Assembly: GCA_030833305.1 (NCBI GenBank)
Contig: JAURHL010000070.1
Span: forward strand, 1 to 9,412
Source of the DNA: Acidimicrobiales bacterium
Lineage (GTDB): Bacteria; Actinomycetota; Acidimicrobiia; Acidimicrobiales; Ilumatobacteraceae
Length of the DNA: 9,412 bases
Direction: 5' to 3'
The notes under the pieces: generated by a model
The model's input: the letters and a program-made list of their open reading frames with translations, nothing else
Databases searched by the model: none
What the model was told of the DNA's origin: nothing
Shown: one piece after another, positions 6,007 to 9,412 of the stretch
Numbering within the stretch: position 1 is the first letter of the stretch
Layout of the letters: each line of letters starts with the position of its first letter
Position numbers and translations under genes: made by a program

Positions 6007-6651
6007 ATGACCTTTCTTCGATCCGGCGAGGCGGTTGACGCCTACATCGCCCTGCGCCGTCGGGTGATCGATCTGATCCGCTCGGTTCCGGACGAGGATT
6101 CCGTTCGGGTCGTGCCGTCGTGTCCGGCCTGGAGCACCTCCGCGCTCGTCGCGCACATGATGGGCGTGAACGAGGACATCCTCGCGGGCCGCATGGAGGG
6201 CGTCACCACCGACGCCTGGACGCAGGCACAGGTGGACCGCCACACCGGAGAGTCGCTACGGCAGTTGGCCGACGGATGGGAGTCGATCGCGGCCGACTTC
6301 GACGCCGTTCTGCCGCACATACCTGCGCCGGTGAACTCGCAACTCGTCATGGATGCCGTCACCCACGAACACGATCTGCGCCATGCACTGGGTTCGTCCG
6401 ACGCACGTGACACCGACGCGGTGCATGTCGCACTCGGCTGGTTGTTCGACATGGCCGAGACGAAGCAGTCCGGACTCGGTCAGCAGTTGTCGGAGTCGGG
6501 CGTCGCACCCTTCCAATTGTTGCGATCCCTCACCGGACGACGCTCGATGGACCAAATCGCCGAACTCGGCCTGCCGGCGTCATTGTTCGAGGAGATGCTG
6601 CACGGATCACCCTTGAAACCACCGGCGGTCGCCATCGAGTCGATCCGATGA
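6007..6651 (+). CDS. DinB/MDMPI-fold (maleylpyruvate isomerase N-terminal domain) protein
   Basis: 214 aa. The N-terminal part is the four-helix DinB-like/MDMPI_N domain common in Actinobacteria (TIGR03083 type): an early helix, then P-A-W-S at 40-43, LVAHMMG with H50, and a later VTHEHDLRHAL with H120, E121, H122 and H126. H50 and the E/H cluster are the likely metal ligands (Zn in the characterised enzyme). The characterised relative isomerises maleylpyruvate using mycothiol; many paralogues have other or unknown mycothiol- or metal-dependent roles. The C-terminal part (about 150-214) is shorter than in true maleylpyruvate isomerases. No gentisate-pathway genes are nearby, so the substrate should not be named from family alone. 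ATG 6007 has no Shine-Dalgarno. The HD-domain gene follows 28 bp downstream on the same strand, likely as an operon. Confidence 0.85.
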   Translation: MTFLRSGEAVDAYIALRRRVIDLIRSVPDEDSVRVVPSCPAWSTSALVAHMMGVNEDILAGRMEGVTTDAWTQAQVDRHTGESLRQLADGWESIAADFDAVLPHIPAPVNSQLVMDAVTHEHDLRHALGSSDARDTDAVHVALGWLFDMAETKQSGLGQQLSESGVAPFQLLRSLTGRRSMDQIAELGLPASLFEEMLHGSPLKPPAVAIESIR

Positions 6652-6666
6652 GAACGCCCGAACGAC

Positions 6667-6671
6667 AGGAG
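6667..6671 (+). promoter_or_regulatory. Shine-Dalgarno AGGAG for the HD-domain gene
   Basis: AGGAG lies 8 nt before ATG 6680 and fixes that start. It is one of only two clear ribosome binding sites in the window, the other being that of the ylbL-like gene; most other genes use coupling or leaderless starts. Confidence 0.7.
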
Positions 6672-6679
6672 AAAACATC

Positions 6680-7243
6680 ATGAGCGCGGAGACCAACACG
6701 GGGACGAAGGCCACCTTCACCAAATTCGAGGATTCCACTCGCGAGGAGTGGGCCACCATCATGGAATGTCTGAAGGTGACACAGTCGCTCGTCCCCGATC
6801 GCATCTTGGAGCAACTGCGCCATCTCGAATCGGACGACGGAGGTTTTCCCATCTCGCGTCTCGAGCATTGCCTGCAAACCGCCACGCGCGCCATGCGCGG
6901 TGGCGAGAGCGACGAATACGTGGCCTGCGCCCTCATCCACGACATCGGTGACACGCTGTCGCCGTACAACCATCCCGCCATCGCCGCGGCCATCGTGAAG
7001 CCCTTCGTCAGCGAGGCGAACCATTGGATGGTCGAGCATCACGGCATCTTCCAGGGTTACTACTTCTGGCACCACATCGGTCTCGACCAGAACGCGCGCG
7101 AGGCGTACCGAGGCAGCCCGCACTGGGAGTACACGGAAGAGTTCTGCGCCAAGTACGACCAGGTGGCCTTCGATCCCGATTACGAGAGCGAGCCCCTCGA
7201 GTACTTCGAACCTCTCATTCGCGCCACTTTCGGCGGCCGCTGA
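6680..7243 (+). CDS. HD-domain metalloprotein (COG4341/PhnZ-like)
   Basis: 187 aa. The HD motif is H63 (LEHCLQTA), H87-D88 (CALIHDIGD) and further His at 98, 115, 120, 121, 131 and 132, with D160 in KYDQ as a plausible last ligand. The block VEHHGIFQGYYFWHH (118-132) and the end pattern KYDQVAFDPDY (158-168) match the COG4341 group of predicted HD phosphohydrolases, which includes relatives of the diiron oxygenase PhnZ. The Gln after the first His (H63-C-L-Q66) and the His-rich core are more like mixed-valent diiron HD oxygenases than ordinary HD phosphatases, but sequence reading alone does not settle this. Length is normal and there is no signal peptide. It is the second gene of a likely operon with the MDMPI-fold gene. 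No phosphonate genes (phnY, phnW, phnX) are in the window, so a role in phosphonate breakdown is not supported. Confidence 0.85.
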   Translation: MSAETNTGTKATFTKFEDSTREEWATIMECLKVTQSLVPDRILEQLRHLESDDGGFPISRLEHCLQTATRAMRGGESDEYVACALIHDIGDTLSPYNHPAIAAAIVKPFVSEANHWMVEHHGIFQGYYFWHHIGLDQNAREAYRGSPHWEYTEEFCAKYDQVAFDPDYESEPLEYFEPLIRATFGGR

Positions 7244-7263
7244 AACACGAACGGAGCCGGCTG

Positions 7264-7309
7264 AACGTCGAAGAACGTCTGTTTAGTCACTGGTTGACTA
7301 TTCGACGTT
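7264..7309. promoter_or_regulatory. Nested inverted repeats over the modA promoter (candidate operator)
   Basis: The outer arms AACGTCGAA (7264-7272) and TTCGACGTT (7301-7309) are a perfect 9-bp inverted repeat. The inner arms TAGTCA (7284-7289) and TGACTA (7295-7300) are a perfect 6-bp inverted repeat with a 5-nt centre that covers the -35. A further AACGTC half-site (7274-7279) pairs with GACGTT (7304-7309) about the same axis as the inner repeat. The position suits repressor binding. It does not look like the enterobacterial ModE site. The outer repeat could alternatively be a transcript hairpin downstream of the HD-domain gene. Confidence 0.5.
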
Positions 7310-7322
7310 TCGCCCGTACCCT
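7294..7322 (+). promoter_or_regulatory. Sigma70-type promoter for modABC, apparently leaderless
   Basis: -35 TTGACT (7294-7299), a 17-bp spacer, and -10 TACCCT (7317-7322). Only 6 nt separate the -10 from ATG 7329 and there is no Shine-Dalgarno, so transcription should start at or next to the A of the start codon. Leaderless mRNAs are common in Actinobacteria. The inner inverted repeat overlaps the -35. Confidence 0.7.
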
Positions 7323-7328
7323 GCCCTC

Positions 7329-8066
7329 ATGAGGTCCCGGCTCGTTGCGACACTCCTCGTGGCGCTCGGTCCTTTCGTGATCGCCGCCTGCGCGGACGGC
7401 GACACCACTTTGCGAGTGATGGCCGCGTCGTCCTTGTCGAATGCCTTCACGGACATGGAGAGTGCCTTCGAGCGCGAGAACCCGAACGTCGACGTGGTGG
7501 TGATCACCGCGTCCTCGTCCGCTCTGGCCGGACAGATCGTCGACGGCGCCGACGTCGACGTGTTCGCCTCGGCCGACGACACCCAGTTCGCGCGCGCCGC
7601 CGACGCGGTGAACTTCGATCCGCCCCGCGTGCTGGCCTCCAACTCGCTGGTGATCATCGTGCCGCGGGGAAATCCACGCATGGTGAAAAGTCTCGCCGAC
7701 CTCGCTCGCGACGACGTGCTGGTGGCCACCGCCACCGACGACGTGCCCATCCGCGAGTACACCGACCGTCTGCTCGAGGCCGCCGGTGTCGTCGCCAACT
7801 TCGTCACGTTCGAGGCCAACGTTTCCGGCATCGTCACGAAGGTGTCGACCGGCTCCGCGGACGCCGGCATCGTGTACACGTCCGATCTCATCGGTGCCGA
7901 GGTCGACGCGATCACCATCGCCGCGAGCGACAACCTGACCGTGACGTATCCGATCGCCGCGATCGCGAACACGCCACGCACCGAACTCGCCCGTCGTTTC
8001 GTCGACTTCGCGCTGAGTGACGAGGGACTGATTCTTCTCACGGCCCGCGGGTTCACCGCACCATGA
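7329..8066 (+). CDS. modA: ModA, molybdate-binding lipoprotein of an ABC transporter
   Basis: 245 aa. The signal peptide ends in a lipobox with C21 (VIAAC), so the mature protein is lipid-anchored outside the membrane. ModA motifs follow in order: AASSL at 32-36 (oxyanion-binding Ser), ITASSSALAGQI at 59-70 with a second binding Ser near S63, VDVFASADD at 76-84, DVPIREYTDRLL at 138-149 and GSADAGIVYTSDL at 175-187 with Y183 in the usual ligand-contact position. It binds molybdate (or tungstate) and delivers it to ModB. The stop overlaps the modB start (ATGA). A strong promoter with nested inverted repeats lies directly upstream. The length is typical. Tungstate-preferring relatives (TupA, WtpA) differ in these motifs, so ModA is the better call. 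Confidence 0.94.
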   Translation: MRSRLVATLLVALGPFVIAACADGDTTLRVMAASSLSNAFTDMESAFERENPNVDVVVITASSSALAGQIVDGADVDVFASADDTQFARAADAVNFDPPRVLASNSLVIIVPRGNPRMVKSLADLARDDVLVATATDDVPIREYTDRLLEAAGVVANFVTFEANVSGIVTKVSTGSADAGIVYTSDLIGAEVDAITIAASDNLTVTYPIAAIANTPRTELARRFVDFALSDEGLILLTARGFTAP

Positions 8067-8863
8067 ATCGTCACCGGAGCCGTCCACCCCGCCTGGCTCG
8101 TGCGCTCGCGATCATCGCCGTGGGGTTCTTCTGTCTTCCCTTCATCGGTCTGCTCTGGAAGACGCCGTGGTCGCGGGTGCTGGACGTGTTCGGTGACCCC
8201 GACAGTCGCGACGCATTGTGGCTCTCGATGCGAACGTCGATCGCGGCGGCTGCGTTGAGCGTGGTGTTCGGCGTGCCATTGGCGTGGGTGCTGGCCACCA
8301 CCGAATTCCGCGGACGCAACCTCTTGCGAGCCCTGTGCCTGATCTCGATGGTCCTACCTCCGGTCGTCGGGGGAATCTCGTTGCTCTTCTCGTTGGGGCG
8401 GTCGGGGCTGTTCGGTCGCTGGCTCGACGACTGGTTCGGCTTCCAATTCACCTTCAGCGCGTGGGGTGTGATCGTCGCGCAGGTGTTCGTGGCCATGCCG
8501 TTTCTCGTGCTCACGGTCGAAAGTGCGCTGCGACAAGCCGACCCTCGGTTCACCGAAGCCGCCCGTTCGCTGGGCGCCTCACCGTGGTACGCCTTCCGCC
8601 GCGTGACCGTTCCTTCCATCGCCAGCGGGCTCATCGCGGGAACCGTTCTGGCCTGGGCCCGCGCCTTCGGGGAGTTCGGTGCCACCATCACGTTCGCCGG
8701 CAACTATCCGGGTACGACCCGAACCTTGTCGATCGCCACGTACGTTTCGCTCGAGACCGATCCGGGCCGGGCGATGGCCCTGAGTGTGATGATGATCGGT
8801 ATCTCGTTCGTGGTGCTGGTGGCGTTGCGTGATCGTTGGCTCGGCGCGGGAGGGCGACGATGA
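8063..8863 (+). CDS. modB: ModB, molybdate ABC transporter permease
   Basis: 266 aa, about six TM segments (first near 12-30). Conserved ModB features are VLPPVVGGISLL, the cytoplasmic EAA loop EAARSLGASPWYAFRRVTVP that docks on the ATPase, and FGEFGATITFAGN followed by GTTRTL. It forms the homodimeric channel through which ModA delivers molybdate. ATG 8063 overlaps the modA stop and the stop overlaps the modC start, both as ATGA, so the three genes are translationally coupled. The length is slightly above the roughly 230 aa of E. coli ModB, because of a basic N-terminal extension. Confidence 0.94.
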   Translation: MNRHRSRPPRLARALAIIAVGFFCLPFIGLLWKTPWSRVLDVFGDPDSRDALWLSMRTSIAAAALSVVFGVPLAWVLATTEFRGRNLLRALCLISMVLPPVVGGISLLFSLGRSGLFGRWLDDWFGFQFTFSAWGVIVAQVFVAMPFLVLTVESALRQADPRFTEAARSLGASPWYAFRRVTVPSIASGLIAGTVLAWARAFGEFGATITFAGNYPGTTRTLSIATYVSLETDPGRAMALSVMMIGISFVVLVALRDRWLGAGGRR

Positions 8864-9412
8864 GCTTGCGGCTCGATTTCACGGTGCGACGCGCCGACTT
8901 CACGTTGCGTGTCGACACCACCATCGATGCGGGCCGGACCGTGGCCGTCATCGGCACGAATGGTGCGGGAAAAACCACGCTACTCGAGAGCATCGCCGGA
9001 TTGGTGGCCGTCGACGAGGGGCGGATCGTCGTCGACGATCGGGTTCTGGACTCCGTCGACGACGACACGTTCGTGGCCCCCGAGCGACGCGACATCGGCG
9101 TCATGTTCCAGGACTACCTCCTGTTCGATCATCTGTCGATGCTGGAGAACGTCGCTTTCGGTCCGCGTGCCCGCGGAGTTCGCAAGGCCGAGGCGCGCGA
9201 GCGTGCTCGCGAGATGATCGCCTCGGTCGGCCTGTCGCACCTGGTCGATCGTCGTCCTCCCGAATTGAGCGGTGGACAACGCCAACGCGCGGCGTTGTTG
9301 CGAGCCCTGGCAACCCGGCCCCGTGTGTTGTTGCTCGACGAACCACTGGCGGCGATCGACTCGGCCGCGCGCGCCGAACTGCGCGCATCGCTCGTCGAAC
9401 GCATCGACGAGT
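8860..9412 (+). CDS. modC: ModC, molybdate ABC transporter ATPase (partial, runs off right edge)
   Basis: The first 184 residues are present. Walker A is GTNGAGKT (32-39), Q-loop Q84 in VMFQDYLLF, signature LSGGQRQR (136-143), Walker B VLLLDEP (156-162) with catalytic E161, then the D-loop region LAAID. This covers almost the whole nucleotide-binding domain; the H-loop His and any C-terminal Mop (molybdate-binding regulatory) domain lie beyond the edge. Position directly after modB with an ATGA overlap gives the molybdate assignment. Slight deviations are T33 where Pro or Ser is more usual in Walker A, and AALLRAL after the signature instead of VAIARAL; neither should abolish ATP binding. Confidence 0.93.
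   Translation, partial: MSLRLDFTVRRADFTLRVDTTIDAGRTVAVIGTNGAGKTTLLESIAGLVAVDEGRIVVDDRVLDSVDDDTFVAPERRDIGVMFQDYLLFDHLSMLENVAFGPRARGVRKAEARERAREMIASVGLSHLVDRRPPELSGGQRQRAALLRALATRPRVLLLDEPLAAIDSAARAELRASLVERIDE

Noticed and set aside
7244..7328. Molybdenum-cofactor riboswitch before modA
   Set aside because: The gap is only 85 nt, the promoter ends at the start codon so there is no leader, and the inverted repeats lie in promoter DNA rather than in transcribed RNA.
1..9412. Insertion sequence, prophage, CRISPR array, tRNA or rRNA
   Set aside because: No transposase or integrase, no regularly spaced repeats, no clover-leaf-like segment and no rRNA-like stretch was found; the phage-like tail of the DivIVA protein is an isolated domain with no phage genes around it.

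Overview
The window looks like an ordinary chromosomal stretch from a high-GC Gram-positive bacterium, most likely Actinobacteria and possibly an Ilumatobacter-like member of Acidimicrobiia. This is judged from GC-rich third positions, a UPF0182 membrane protein next to a YlbL-type PDZ/Lon protease (a pairing also known from mycobacteria), a large DivIVA-domain protein, a mycothiol-dependent-isomerase-like protein, frequent GTG starts, and several genes lacking a Shine-Dalgarno sequence. The genus cannot be fixed from the sequence alone. Coding density is very high: the largest gap between genes is about 100 bp, and no gene-free stretch exceeds 300 bp.

Layout. (1) Bases 1-4057, minus strand: ylbL-like secreted PDZ/Lon protease (first transcribed), then a 640-aa DivIVA-domain coiled-coil protein, then a UPF0182 multi-pass membrane protein cut by the left edge. 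All three point to the cell envelope or growth pole. (2) Bases 4047-4954, plus strand, diverging from the protease: a two-TM 102-aa membrane protein translationally coupled to a HEAT-repeat protein. (3) Bases 4965-5964, minus strand: an ArsI/CadI-type VOC metalloenzyme followed by a GDT1/TMEM165-type cation transporter. (4) Bases 6007-7243, plus strand: a DinB/MDMPI-fold protein and an HD-domain metalloprotein. (5) Bases 7329-9412, plus strand: modA-modB-modC, a molybdate ABC transporter with ATGA overlaps between genes. modC is cut by the right edge. A well-formed promoter precedes modA directly, with nested inverted repeats over it.

The most unusual item is the DivIVA-domain protein. Its last ~50 residues carry a Cys/His pattern ending in H-x2-C-R-C that resembles the C-terminus of phage Mu gpF/SPP1 gp7-type minor head proteins, fused behind a polar-scaffold domain and a long acidic linker. 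The modA promoter with its nested inverted repeats, the orphan arsI-gdt1 pair and the overlapping divergent starts at about 4050 also merit a second look. No mobile element, CRISPR array, tRNA or rRNA was recognised.
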